Assembly (NCBI RefSeq): GCF_008630535.1 | Contig: NZ_VWPH01000009.1 | Span: 186,001 to 250,000, forward strand | Direction: 5' to 3' | DNA length: 64,000 nucleotides | Source: Saccharopolyspora hirsuta | GTDB taxonomy: Bacteria; Actinomycetota; Actinomycetes; Mycobacteriales; Pseudonocardiaceae | Shown: in pieces, positions 44,701 to 53,325 of the stretch | How positions within the stretch are numbered: the stretch's first letter is position 1 | Layout: each line of letters starts with the position of its first letter | Translations under genes and position numbers: made by a program | The notes under the pieces: model-generated | Databases searched by the model: none | What the model was told of the DNA's origin: nothing | What the model saw: only the letters and a program-made list of their open reading frames with translations

Positions 44701-46122
44701 GTGAGTCGACGAGCCAAGATCGTTTGTACCATGGGCCCTGCCACTGCCACACCGGAGAAGATGGCAGAGCTCGTCAGCAGCGGAATGGACGTCGCCCGGC
44801 TGAACTTCAGCCACGGCAGCCACGCCGATCACCAGCAGGTCTACGACATGGTCCGGGCCGCGGCCAAGGAATCCGGTCGCGCCGTGGGCATCCTCGGCGA
44901 CCTGCAGGGACCGAAGATCCGACTCGGCAAGTTCGCCGCCGGGCCGGTCGAGTGGCGGACCGGCGACATCGTGCGCATCACGGTCGACGACGTCCAGGGC
45001 ACCCACGACCGGGTGTCCACCACCTACAAGGGCCTCGCCAACGACGCCAAGGTCGGCGACCGACTCCTGGTCGACGACGGCAAGGTGGGGCTGACCGTCA
45101 CCGGCGTCGAGGACAACGACGTCGTGTGCGAGGTGACCGAAGGCGGTCCGGTTTCGGACCACAAGGGAATCTCGTTGCCGGGCATGGATGTTTCGGTGCC
45201 CGCACTGTCCGAGAAGGACGTCGAGGACCTGGAGTTCGCGCTCGAGCTCGGCGTGGACTTCATCGCGCTGTCCTTCGTCCGCAGCCCGGCCGACATCGAC
45301 CTGGTGCACCAGGTCATGGACCGGGTCGGCCGCCGCGTCCCGGTGATCGCCAAGCTGGAGAAGCCGGAAGCGGTGGACAACCTGGAGGCCATCGTGCTGG
45401 CCTTCGACGGCGTCATGGTCGCCCGCGGCGACCTCGGCGTCGAACTCCCGTTGGAGCACGTGCCGCTGGTGCAGAAGAAGGCGATCCGGATCGCGCGCGA
45501 GAACGCCAAGCCGGTCATCGTCGCCACCCAGATGCTCGACTCCATGATCAACAACTCGCGCCCGACGCGCGCGGAGACCTCCGACGTCGCCAACGCGGTG
45601 CTCGACGGCACCGACGCGGTGATGCTCTCCGGGGAGACCAGCGTCGGCCGCTACCCGGTGGAGACCGTGCAGACGATGGCGCGCATCGTCGAAGCGGTCG
45701 AGGCCGGATCGACGGCGCCGCCGCCGCTGAGCCACGTCCCGCGCACCAAGCGCGGCGTGATCTCCTACGCGGCGCGTGACATCGGCGAACGCCTCAACGC
45801 CAAGGCCCTGGTGGCCTTCACGCAGTCCGGCGACACCGTGCGCCGGTTGGCCCGGTTGCACACCAGGCTGCCGCTGCTGGCGTTCACCCCCGAGGAGTCG
45901 GTGCGGAGTCAGCTGGCTCTCACTTGGGGGACCGAGACGTTCTTGGTGCCTAAAGTCGACACCACGGACCAGATGGTGCGGCAGGTGGACCAGGCGATGC
46001 TGTCCCTGGGCCGCTCGCAGCGCGGCGACATGGTCGTCGTGGTGGCGGGGTCACCGCCCGGCACGGTCGGTTCCACCAACCTCATCCGCGTGCACCGGTT
46101 GGGCGAGGAAGACCACGTCTGA
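44701..46122 (+). CDS. pyk: pyruvate kinase
   Basis: 473 residues from the GTG at 44701. RRAKIVCTMGPATATPEKM, ARLNFSHGSH, the catalytic Lys region VIAKLEKPEAVDN, MVARGDLGVELP, TQMLDSMINNSRPTRAE and the C-terminal regulatory domain are all present. It makes pyruvate and ATP from PEP and ADP, the last step of glycolysis. A longer frame to 44662 would run into the VanZ promoter and lacks a better ribosome site. A hairpin follows before tesB. Confidence 0.95.
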   Translation: MSRRAKIVCTMGPATATPEKMAELVSSGMDVARLNFSHGSHADHQQVYDMVRAAAKESGRAVGILGDLQGPKIRLGKFAAGPVEWRTGDIVRITVDDVQGTHDRVSTTYKGLANDAKVGDRLLVDDGKVGLTVTGVEDNDVVCEVTEGGPVSDHKGISLPGMDVSVPALSEKDVEDLEFALELGVDFIALSFVRSPADIDLVHQVMDRVGRRVPVIAKLEKPEAVDNLEAIVLAFDGVMVARGDLGVELPLEHVPLVQKKAIRIARENAKPVIVATQMLDSMINNSRPTRAETSDVANAVLDGTDAVMLSGETSVGRYPVETVQTMARIVEAVEAGSTAPPPLSHVPRTKRGVISYAARDIGERLNAKALVAFTQSGDTVRRLARLHTRLPLLAFTPEESVRSQLALTWGTETFLVPKVDTTDQMVRQVDQAMLSLGRSQRGDMVVVVAGSPPGTVGSTNLIRVHRLGEEDHV

Positions 46123-46132
46123 TCCGTTCTCT

Positions 46133-46162
46133 CGGACGGGAGCCACCCGGCGCTCCCGTCCG
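46133..46162 (+). terminator. terminator hairpin after pyk
   Basis: CGGACGGGAGC and GCTCCCGTCCG pair perfectly with an 8-nt loop, 11 bp after the pyk stop. It separates pyk from the thioesterase gene. Confidence 0.72.
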
Positions 46163-46194
46163 GCCGATCCGGCGTACGACCTGAGGAGCGCGCA

Positions 46195-47133
46195 GTGACC
46201 GAAGCGGCCCGAGCCGCCGCCGCAGACCCGGCGGGAACCCGCTTGCCGGGAGACGTCCCGCTGGACGTCAACGGCATGCCGCACGGCCAGCCGGTGCTGG
46301 ACAGCCTGGTGGCCCTGCTGGACCTGGAGCGCATCGAGGAGAACATCTTCCGCGGGGTCAGCCCCGCGTCCTCGCCGGTGCGCGTGTTCGGCGGTCAGGT
46401 CGCCGGTCAGGCGCTCGTCGCGGCCGGTCGCACGGTTCCGCCGGAGCGGCGGGTGCACTCGCTGCACGCCTACTTCATCCGGCCCGGGGACCCGAGCATC
46501 CCGATCGTCTACGAGGTCGACCGCACCCGCGACGGGCGCTCGTTCACCACCCGCCGCGTCGTGGCGGTGCAGCGCGGCAAGGCGATCTTCTCGCTGTCGG
46601 CGTCGTTCCAGGTGGACGAGGGCGGCATCGACCACGCCGAGCCGATGCCGGAGGTGCCGGACCCCGAGACGCTGCCGACCTTCGGCGAGCAGATCGGCCC
46701 GCTGATCGACAAGCTCGGGCGCGCGCAGCCCCGCCCGATCGACGTGCGCTACGTGACCGAGCCGCCGTGGGTGAGCCGGGAGAACGGGCCGCGCGAAGCC
46801 CGCAGCCAGGTGTGGATGCGCGCGGACGGCGTGCTGCCGGACGACGACCTGCTGCACGTGTGCATCGCGGCGTTCGCCTCGGACATGACGCTGCTGGACG
46901 CGGTGCTCGCCCGGCACGGCGTGTACTGGGGCCTGGACAACGTCAACGGCGCGAGCCTGGACCACGCGATGTGGTTCCACCGCCGCTTCCGCGCCGACGA
47001 GTGGCTGCTCTACGACTGCGCCTCGCCCAGCGCCTCCGGCGCCCGCGGCCTGGCCACCGGTCGCTTCTTCTCCCGCGACGGCCAGCTCGTCGCCACGGTC
47101 GTCCAGGAAGGCCTGCTGCGAGTCGGCGACTGA
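46195..47133 (+). CDS. tesB: acyl-CoA thioesterase II
   Basis: 312 residues from a GTG after GAGGAG. It has two hotdog domains: VFGGQVAGQALVAAGRTVP and SLHAYFIRPGDPSIPIVYEV in the first; DHAMWFHRRFRADEWLLYDC and ATGRFFSRDGQLVATVVQEG in the second, with the catalytic Asp/Thr/Gln set of TesB. It hydrolyses medium- and long-chain acyl-CoAs. The length is slightly above the E. coli enzyme (286). The convergent membrane gene ends 6 bp away. Confidence 0.92.
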   Translation: MTEAARAAAADPAGTRLPGDVPLDVNGMPHGQPVLDSLVALLDLERIEENIFRGVSPASSPVRVFGGQVAGQALVAAGRTVPPERRVHSLHAYFIRPGDPSIPIVYEVDRTRDGRSFTTRRVVAVQRGKAIFSLSASFQVDEGGIDHAEPMPEVPDPETLPTFGEQIGPLIDKLGRAQPRPIDVRYVTEPPWVSRENGPREARSQVWMRADGVLPDDDLLHVCIAAFASDMTLLDAVLARHGVYWGLDNVNGASLDHAMWFHRRFRADEWLLYDCASPSASGARGLATGRFFSRDGQLVATVVQEGLLRVGD

Positions 47134-47139
47134 CCCGGG

Positions 47140-48228
47140 TCAGTCCTTCGCTTCGGCGTGCTGGGCGCGGCGCTGCTCCTCGCGGTAGCCGTAGGCGGCT
47201 TGGCGCACCGCGGCATCGGTTTCCAGGCTCGAACCCAGGGCTCCGGCGATGAGCGCCATCGAGGCGACCATCCACGCCAACCGCGCGTAGGTGGGCCAGT
47301 CCGCGGAGTGGCCGAGCATCTTGGCGAGGACGCCCGCGTCGATCAGGGTCAGCGCCCCGGCGAGGCTCACCACGCAGACCACGGCGTAGAGGCAGGCGAC
47401 GCCCAGCGACAGCGTGGTGATCGTCGAGGCGTTGTAGAGCAGGGCGAGCCGCCGGTCCCGGATCGCGCGGCGCCCGACGCGCTCCCACAACCCGTGCGCG
47501 GCGATCAACCACACCGTCATCAGGGCGAGCGCGAAGACGGTGGTGGTCAACGCGCGCAGCGGGCTCAGCACGTCGCCGAGCTGCCAGACCGTCGAGGTGA
47601 ACAGGCCGAACCCGGCGGCGGCCAGCGCTGCCGCCAACGCGCTGGACAAGCCCCAGACCAGCTGCCACGGCCGGTTCGCCCGGACCATCCCGGACACCAG
47701 CCGCACCCAGCCCCGCAGCCGGGCGGTGGTGTACCGGACGTCGACCTGGCCGTCGTGCTGCGCGCGGTGGACCGGGCCGAGCCGCATCGGCGGCGTGCCG
47801 TCCGGCAGCAGGTCGTCCAGCAGCTGCGTGAGCAGCCGGTAGGTGCGGTGGTAGGTCCGGATCGCGCCGAGCGCGGGCAGCGACACGAGCGCGACCCGGC
47901 GCTGCGTGCTGACGTCGGCCAGCAGCGGCCCCTTCGGCAGCAGCAGCGGCAGGTCGGTCAGGCAGATCGCGAAGTCCCAGCCCTGCTCCTGGCGGTGCCG
48001 GTCGACGGAGTCGAGCAGCTCCTCGCTGCTGCTGTGCTCCGCGGCGAGCGGATCCGACCGCACGTCGATGGTCCAGCTGCGCCCGGTGCGGCGGGCCAAC
48101 CAGTCGGTGACCCGCTCCGCGGTCCGCCGCCCGACCTGCGTGGGCATGTCGGGGTCGGTGACCAACCCCAGCACGTGATCGGCCTGCTCCGCCACCGGCC
48201 CCTCCCAACCCGCGATGATCCTGCCCAC
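47140..48228 (-). CDS. large membrane protein of unknown function
   Basis: About 362 residues from the GTG at 48228; a TTG at 48255 would add nine, and neither has a good ribosome site. The N-terminal half is soluble (VTDWLARRTGRSWTIDVRSD, DFAICLTDLPLLLPKGPLLA) and resembles a Rossmann-like region. The C-terminal half has four hydrophobic segments and a charged tail. I recall such proteins being annotated as methylene-tetrahydrofolate dehydrogenase, but no NAD(P) or folate motif is visible, so I do not support that. Confidence 0.7.
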   Translation of the reverse strand: MGRIIAGWEGPVAEQADHVLGLVTDPDMPTQVGRRTAERVTDWLARRTGRSWTIDVRSDPLAAEHSSSEELLDSVDRHRQEQGWDFAICLTDLPLLLPKGPLLADVSTQRRVALVSLPALGAIRTYHRTYRLLTQLLDDLLPDGTPPMRLGPVHRAQHDGQVDVRYTTARLRGWVRLVSGMVRANRPWQLVWGLSSALAAALAAAGFGLFTSTVWQLGDVLSPLRALTTTVFALALMTVWLIAAHGLWERVGRRAIRDRRLALLYNASTITTLSLGVACLYAVVCVVSLAGALTLIDAGVLAKMLGHSADWPTYARLAWMVASMALIAGALGSSLETDAAVRQAAYGYREEQRRAQHAEAKD

Positions 48229-48272
48229 CGTGGGGGCATCCGGCCCGCGGCGCAACCAAGCGGCCTCCCGGC

Positions 48273-48776
48273 CTAGTTGCGGCGGCGGCGCTTCGGCCGG
48301 AGGTGGCGGGGCGGGGTGAGGGCCTTGGTGTGCAGCTGCTCCAGGACGATCGAGCTGGTGAAGTGGCGGACCTCGGTGCGGGAGGCGAGCTTGTCCACCA
48401 GGAAGCCCTGCAGGTGCTTGGTGTCGGCCACCGCGACGTGCAGCAGGAAGTCGGCCTGACCGCTGACGTGCAGCAGCGAGCGGGTCTCCGGCTGCTTCAT
48501 CACGAACTCGCGGAACTGGTCGACCACCTGCCGGGTGTGCGGGCGGACGTTGATCGCCACCACGGCCTCCAGGGCCAGTCCGGTCGCGGCCGGGTTGACG
48601 TCGATGTGCGACCCGGTGATCACGCCCTGTTCGCGCAGGCGGCGGACCCGCTGCAGGCAGCTGGAGGCGGCCAGGCCGACCCGCTCGGCGAGCACCCGGT
48701 TCGGCAGCGTCGCGTCGTTCTGCAACTCCTCCAGGATGCGCCAGTCAACCGAATCCAGTTCTACGGAATCCTGCAT
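48273..48776 (-). CDS. Lrp/AsnC-family regulator
   Basis: 167 residues from the ATG at 48776. It has an AsnC-type HTH (LDSVDWRILEELQNDATLPN, then VLAERVGLAASSCLQRVRRL) and a RAM ligand domain (LEAVVAINVRPHTRQVVDQF ... LLHVAVADTKHL). Divergent from a LysE-type exporter over 91 bp, the standard layout for amino-acid efflux controlled by a feast/famine regulator (as in LrpA/BrnFE or LysG/LysE). The effector amino acid is unknown. Confidence 0.9.
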   Translation of the reverse strand: MQDSVELDSVDWRILEELQNDATLPNRVLAERVGLAASSCLQRVRRLREQGVITGSHIDVNPAATGLALEAVVAINVRPHTRQVVDQFREFVMKQPETRSLLHVSGQADFLLHVAVADTKHLQGFLVDKLASRTEVRHFTSSIVLEQLHTKALTPPRHLRPKRRRRN

Positions 48777-48867
48777 ATCCGAAGATGCTACGGCGCAGGT
48801 GGTGGAGCGACGAACGGGAACCCGAAAATGTCGGCACTTCCCAACCACTTCTTTCGAAGGAGGAGTC

Positions 48868-49479
48868 GTGCACATCGCCTGGGGGCCGTTCCTGCTGGCG
48901 CTGCTGGTGATCGTCGTCGTGCCCGGGCCCGATTTCGTGCTGGTCACGCGCAACGCGGCGACCGGGGCGCGGTGGGGCTGGCTGGCCGCGGCGGGGTCCA
49001 CCTGCGGTCTGCTGGTGCACGCGACGGCGGCGACCCTGGGGCTCTCCGCGCTGGTGGTCGCCGTTCCGGCCGCGCTGCTCGTGGTGAAGGTGATCGGCGT
49101 CGCCTACCTGGCCTGGATGGGCTTCCAGATCCTGCGCAAGGCCGGTGCCGCGGCCACCGGTGAACCCGTCGTCGAGGTGCCCAACTCCGGGCGCGCGGTC
49201 TTCCTGCGCGGGCTGCTGACCGATGTGCTCAACCCGAAGGTCATGCTGACCTTCCTGACGCTGCTGCCGCAGGCGATGGACCCGGCCGCCGACCCGATGG
49301 CGCAGGCCGCCCTGCTCAGCGGAGTCGCGGTGAGCGGATTCGCGGCCTGGTGGCTGATCGTCGTGCCGTCGGTGCGGTGGCTGGCGGCGCTCCTGGCCGA
49401 CCCGCGCCGCCGCAAGGTCTTCGAGCGCTGCTGCGGCGGAGCCCTCCTGGCCATGGCCACCTCCATCGCGGTCAGCTGA
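48868..49479 (+). CDS. LysE/RhtB-family amino-acid exporter
   Basis: 203 residues from a GTG with a strong AAGGAGGAG. Five to six hydrophobic segments with the LysE landmarks VVPGPDFVLVTRNAATGARW and LLTDVLNPKVMLTFLTLLPQ. It exports an amino acid or derivative. Repeat R4 begins 3 bp after its stop, in reverse orientation. Confidence 0.88.
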   Translation: MHIAWGPFLLALLVIVVVPGPDFVLVTRNAATGARWGWLAAAGSTCGLLVHATAATLGLSALVVAVPAALLVVKVIGVAYLAWMGFQILRKAGAAATGEPVVEVPNSGRAVFLRGLLTDVLNPKVMLTFLTLLPQAMDPAADPMAQAALLSGVAVSGFAAWWLIVVPSVRWLAALLADPRRRKVFERCCGGALLAMATSIAVS

Positions 49480-49481
49480 CG

Positions 49482-49770
49482 CATTGAGGTTTTTCCAGGC
49501 TCGTTTTGCGTGGCGGTGCGGGTAGCGGAACCTCAGCGCCCGCCTGGCTGTGGGTGCCCTGACTTATGTATGTCCAATACACGGCGTCAGGGCCGTCCTC
49601 GCCAGGCGAACGCTGAGAACCCGCGGCGGTGCGAGTTGCGAGGGTGGGTTATGCGCCTGCGGCGCATGCGACACCTGACGGCCGGTGCAGTTCGCCCTTC
49701 GCGGCTGCGGTCCACGGGCAGGATGAACAAGTTCAATGGAAGTCGGAGGTCCGATTTCCATTGAAGTTGC
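49482..49770 (-). repeat. structured intergenic repeat, copy R4 (reverse orientation)
   Basis: Read on the minus strand: A hairpin (49770-49728), H2 ATGCGCC-GCA-GGCGCAT (49667-49651), S1 5' arm CTCAGCG-TT-CGCCTGG (49617-49602), H4 CCCTGAC/GTCAGGG (49592-49557), S1 3' arm (49547-49532) and a weakened terminal stem-loop (about 49503-49486). Both S1 helices are intact, 7 + 7 bp. It fills most of the space between two plus-strand genes, so it would be antisense to LysE readthrough. Confidence 0.86.
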
Positions 49771-49856
49771 GGTTTTCTGCGCGGTTTCGTTGACCGTCCG
49801 TGTTGATCTGCTTACGCTGCATGATCTCCGGTCGGACGAGGCGAGGGAGCTGCGCG

Positions 49857-51437
49857 ATGCGGCGACGGTGGGGTCTGGCGTTCGGGTTGGTCGTCGCGGT
49901 GGGGGTTCCGTTCGCCTTCGTCGCACCGTCCGGGGCGGCCCCGACCGGGCCGGACGCGCTGCGCGCCGACCTCGACGAGATCCTCTCCGACCCGCGGTTG
50001 GCCGGTTCGCACGCGGGCGTGGTGGTCCGCGACCCGGCCACCGACGAGGTCCTCTACAGCAGGCAGGCCGGAGCGCGGGCCACCCCGGCGTCCAACGCGA
50101 AGCTGCTCACCTCGGCCGCCGCGCTGGAAGCGCTGGGCCCTGACCACCGGTTCCGCACCGAGGTGCTCACCGGGGCCCGGCAGGTCGGCCCGGTCCTGCT
50201 CGGCGACCTGCACCTGCGCGGCACCGGGGACCCGACGCTGCTCGCCGCCGACTACGACCGGCTGGCGGAGCAGGTCGCGGCGGCCGGGATCCGCGTCGTG
50301 CAGGGCGGTCTGCGCACCGATGACACCTGGTTCGACGACGTCCCGCTGGGCACGGGGTGGGCCTGGGACGACGAGCCCTACTACTACTCGGCGCCGATCT
50401 CGGCGCTGACCGCGGCGCCCAACACCGACTTCGACGCCGGGACCGCGATCGTGCGGGTCAGCCCGACCGCCGAGGGGCAGCCCGCCGAGGTCCGGCTGGA
50501 GCCGGAGACCGACGTGGTGCGGATCGACAACCGGACGACCACCTCCGCCGAGGGCGGTGAGCCGGACGTGGTGGTCCAGCGCGACCACGGCGGATCCCGC
50601 GTCGTGGTGAGCGGAACGGTGCCAGCCGGTGCCGAGCCGGTCGAGGACTTCACCACGGTGCCGGACCCGTCCGCCTACGCCGCCGACCTGTTCGCCCGGG
50701 CGCTCGCCGCGCACGGCGTGCAGGTGCGGTACGCGGGGGAGGGGACGGCGCCGGAGGGAGCTCGGGTGCTGGCGGAGCGTCAGTCGATGCCGCTGCGCGA
50801 TCTGCTCGTGCCGTTCATGAAGCTGAGCAACAACGGGCACGCCGAGGTGCTGGTCAAGGCGATGGGCCGGGAGGTCCGCGGCGAGGGGAGCTGGGCGGCC
50901 GGTCTGGAGGTGCTGACCGAGCAGCTGCGCGGGCTCGGCCTGTCGCCGGAGGTGTTCCGCCTGGTCGACGGCTCCGGTCTGTCCACGATGGACAACGTGA
51001 CGCCGGAGCAGCTGACCGTGCTGCTGGACAACGCGCAGCAGCGCCCCTGGTTCCGCGCCTGGTACGACTCGCTGCCGGTGGCCGGGGTGGCGGACCGCAT
51101 GGTCGGCGGCACGCTGCGCAACCGGATGGCCGGGACCGCGGCCGAGAACAACGTCCGCGCCAAGACCGGCTCGCTGACCGGGGTGACCTCGCTGTCCGGC
51201 TACGTCACCGCGGCGAACGGCCGCGAGCTGGTGTTCTCGGTGGTGTTCAACGACTTCGTGTCCGACTCCCCGAAGGACCTGGAGGACGCGATCGCGATCC
51301 GCCTCGCCGAGTACCGGGGCGCTGACGACCAGCCGCGCGGTCGTCCGCAGGTTCCGCAGCAGCGCGTGCAGCGGGACGATCCGCGCACCCGGGCCGACGA
51401 GGGCGCGCTGGAGTGCTCCTGGGTGAAGGCCTGCTGA
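49857..51437 (+). CDS. dacB: D-alanyl-D-alanine carboxypeptidase/endopeptidase (PBP4, peptidase S13)
   Basis: 526 residues from the ATG at 49857 with GAGGGAG. The signal peptide is MRRRWGLAFGLVVAVGVPFA, ending near SGAAP. Penicillin-binding motifs: SxxK in ASNAKLLTSAAAL, SxN in MKLSNNGHAEV and KTG in RAKTGSLTGVTS. The S13 insertion domain lies between the first two. It trims or cleaves peptide crosslinks in peptidoglycan outside the membrane. The C-terminal roughly 35 residues, rich in Arg/Gln and ending CSWVKAC, are atypical and follow the normal domain end. Confidence 0.93.
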   Translation: MRRRWGLAFGLVVAVGVPFAFVAPSGAAPTGPDALRADLDEILSDPRLAGSHAGVVVRDPATDEVLYSRQAGARATPASNAKLLTSAAALEALGPDHRFRTEVLTGARQVGPVLLGDLHLRGTGDPTLLAADYDRLAEQVAAAGIRVVQGGLRTDDTWFDDVPLGTGWAWDDEPYYYSAPISALTAAPNTDFDAGTAIVRVSPTAEGQPAEVRLEPETDVVRIDNRTTTSAEGGEPDVVVQRDHGGSRVVVSGTVPAGAEPVEDFTTVPDPSAYAADLFARALAAHGVQVRYAGEGTAPEGARVLAERQSMPLRDLLVPFMKLSNNGHAEVLVKAMGREVRGEGSWAAGLEVLTEQLRGLGLSPEVFRLVDGSGLSTMDNVTPEQLTVLLDNAQQRPWFRAWYDSLPVAGVADRMVGGTLRNRMAGTAAENNVRAKTGSLTGVTSLSGYVTAANGRELVFSVVFNDFVSDSPKDLEDAIAIRLAEYRGADDQPRGRPQVPQQRVQRDDPRTRADEGALECSWVKAC

Positions 51438-51718
51438 CAGCAAGAAGATCCGGGAACCTAGCGGGAAAACCGTGATCAGGCGCGGGAAATCGCGACGCTG
51501 CTCCTGCGGGAACTCCTGGCTCGAACACGCGGAGTGATCGGTCGGTTTCGCGTTGTGGTGCAGGCGATTCGGCGTTTGCACAGGTAGTGGCGCTACACCT
51601 GACCGAAAGTGTGACCCCAGTCTCAGGGTTGGCTAAGGGGGATTACGGAGACCTCGCTCCCGTTGCGCCGGTAGCGTGACGGGAGTACGCCGAAGCCCCA
51701 TGCCGAGGAGCCCGTCCC

Positions 51719-52384
51719 GTGACCTTCATCAGCGACGTTCTGGCAGCTGTCGGAAGCCTGCCGAAGCCGCTACTGGTATTGGTGACCGGCGCCCTCGTGC
51801 TCGGCGAATGCACCATCGGCCTGGGCTTCCTGGTGCCCGGCGAGAGCGGGCTGCTGATCGCCTCCGCCGCGGTCACCGATCTGGGCTTCTTCTTCGTGCT
51901 GGCCGGTGTCGTCGCGGTGTGCGCGGCCATCGGGGACAACATCGGGTTCTGGCTGGGGCGCCGGTACCGGCTGAAGATGCGCGAGACCAAGGTCGTCCGC
52001 AAGCTCGGCCAGCACAACTGGGACCGTGCCGGGCAGCTGCTGCGGAAGTGGGGGATCGGCGCGGTGCTGCTGGGCCGCTTCCTGCCGGTGGTGCGCACCA
52101 TGATGCCCGCCGCGGCCGGGACCAGCGGCATGTCCTACCCGAAGTTCGCGGTGTCCTCCCTGATCGGCGCGATCGCGTGGTCCGCGACGCACGTGAGCAT
52201 CGGCTGGCTGGCCGGTGCTTCGGCCAAGTACATCGAGGACGCGCTGGGGCGGGCGAGCTGGATCCTGGCGGCCGTGGTCGTCGCGATCGTCGTGGGGGTT
52301 TGGCTCCTGCGCCGCCGCCGCGGGGCGAAGCAGGTCGAGGTCGAGGCCGCGGAGCCCGCGAAGGACGTCGAGTCCGCGGCCTGA
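51719..52384 (+). CDS. DedA-family membrane protein
   Basis: 221 residues from a GTG after GAGGAG. DedA/SNARE-assoc domain: GFLVPGESGLLIASAAV (E of the first re-entrant loop), GDNIGFWLGRRYR, GRFLPVVRTMMPAAAGTSGM (conserved Arg/Pro) and a C-terminal helix with a charged tail. DedA proteins are thought to flip lipid carriers such as undecaprenyl phosphate or phospholipids. A second family member is encoded at 53326-53970 on the other strand. Confidence 0.88.
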   Translation: MTFISDVLAAVGSLPKPLLVLVTGALVLGECTIGLGFLVPGESGLLIASAAVTDLGFFFVLAGVVAVCAAIGDNIGFWLGRRYRLKMRETKVVRKLGQHNWDRAGQLLRKWGIGAVLLGRFLPVVRTMMPAAAGTSGMSYPKFAVSSLIGAIAWSATHVSIGWLAGASAKYIEDALGRASWILAAVVVAIVVGVWLLRRRRGAKQVEVEAAEPAKDVESAA

Positions 52385-52669
52385 TCAGCGGGGCTCCTCC
52401 CGGCGCAGGACGATCTTCCCGCGGTCCAGGTCGACGCCGTGCGCTGGTGCGCCGTCGGCTTCCTCGTCGCGCATCATCGACGTCGAATCGCGGTGCTCCA
52501 GCTCCATCCGCTTGGTGCCGTGGAACAGTGCGGTGACCTCGTCGACGTAGGTTCCGGCCAGCGGGGTGCCGGAGCGCTTGCCGCGCTTCTTCTGCACCAG
52601 CTCGTAGCCGCCGACCGCGACCAGCAGCAAGGTCGTGCCGGGAATCCCCAGCATCAGCGCTGTCTCCAC
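52385..52669 (-). CDS. DUF6191 small membrane protein
   Basis: 94 residues: one N-terminal hydrophobic helix (MLGIPGTTLLLVAVGGYELV) and a charged tail with GTYVDEVTALFHGTKRMELE and STSMMRDEEADGAPAHGVDL. The block FHGTKR.ELE.R.S..M.RDEE.DGAP matches the DUF6191 family of actinobacterial small proteins. Function unknown. Convergent with and touching the DedA gene. Confidence 0.78.
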   Translation of the reverse strand: METALMLGIPGTTLLLVAVGGYELVQKKRGKRSGTPLAGTYVDEVTALFHGTKRMELEHRDSTSMMRDEEADGAPAHGVDLDRGKIVLRREEPR

Positions 52670-52712
52670 GTGGTCCGAACGATCGGGGGCCGCTCGGGGT
52701 TCCCCGTCGTCC

Positions 52713-53027
52713 TCACGCGACTTCCGCCGCTTCGGTCTCGACGTAGACCATCCCGTCGGCGACCTGCACCGGGTAGGTCCGCACCGGCCGCTTGGCCGGC
52801 AGGCCGCACGGCAGCCCGGTGCGCAGGTCGAACGCCGCGGCGTGCAGCGGGCACTCGACCCGGCAGTCCTCCACCCAGCCGTCCGCCAGCGAGGCGTCCT
52901 GGTGGGTGCAGGTGTCGTCGATCGCGAACAGCTCGCCGTCGACGTTGAACACCGCGATCGGCACGTGCGCCTCGACGCGGACGGATTCGCCGGGTGGCAG
53001 GTCGGACATCGGGCAGGCTTCGAGCAT
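52713..53027 (-). CDS. Rieske [2Fe-2S] ferredoxin (dioxygenase-type)
   Basis: 104 residues from the ATG at 53027 behind GGAGGT; the longer frame to 53075 lacks one. The Rieske box CTHQDASLADGWVEDCRVEC followed by PLHAAAF gives the Cys/His pairs for the 2Fe-2S cluster. The size and lack of a signal peptide fit a soluble electron carrier of ring-hydroxylating oxygenases (HcaC-like). No oxygenase or reductase gene is adjacent, so the partner is unknown; relatives also serve nitrite reductase (NirD). Confidence 0.88.
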   Translation of the reverse strand: MLEACPMSDLPPGESVRVEAHVPIAVFNVDGELFAIDDTCTHQDASLADGWVEDCRVECPLHAAAFDLRTGLPCGLPAKRPVRTYPVQVADGMVYVETEAAEVA

Positions 53028-53281
53028 CAGGACCTCCGTTGCGCTATCCGGAACACGGAGTGCGATGCGCAACAATGTGCGGTCTGCGGCGGGGCCGCGT
53101 CAAGAGGCTCCGCCGTTTCTTCGCGGATGGCCTCCATCCGTGTTACACAGCGGAAAAACGTGGCTCGCGCACTTGACGGCGGCGGGTGTCTCCAGCGACC
53201 GTGTTGCTCGTAACGGAACTTGACGCGGATGGCGCAACAGCTTCGACGAGTTCTGGAGGCACCCATGTGGCACCCGCGGAT

Positions 53282-53323
53282 CGTGAGCGGCGATGGCCGC
53301 TCATGCGACCACCGCCGCTCACG
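53282..53323. terminator. terminator hairpin (CGTGAG family) at the end of the second DedA gene
   Basis: CGTGAGCGGCG (53282-53292) pairs with CGCCGCTCACG (53313-53323) with an inner GCGG/CCGC. It ends 3 bp before the DedA stop codon on the minus strand. The rest of the 298-bp gap from 53028 shows no credible gene. Confidence 0.7.
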
Positions 53324-53325
53324 AG

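Noticed and set aside
47140-48228. Annotation as methylene-tetrahydrofolate dehydrogenase
   Set aside because: No folate or NAD(P) motif is visible, and half of the protein is transmembrane.
49510-49764. An 84-codon plus-strand frame beginning MAVRVAEPQRPPG, and similar minus-strand frames in R1 and R5 (AEPQRPPG...RRCELRGW)
   Set aside because: These read through the structured repeat. Differences between copies follow stem pairing, not codon position, and frames break at H4 and H2, so they are repeat shadows and not a protein family.
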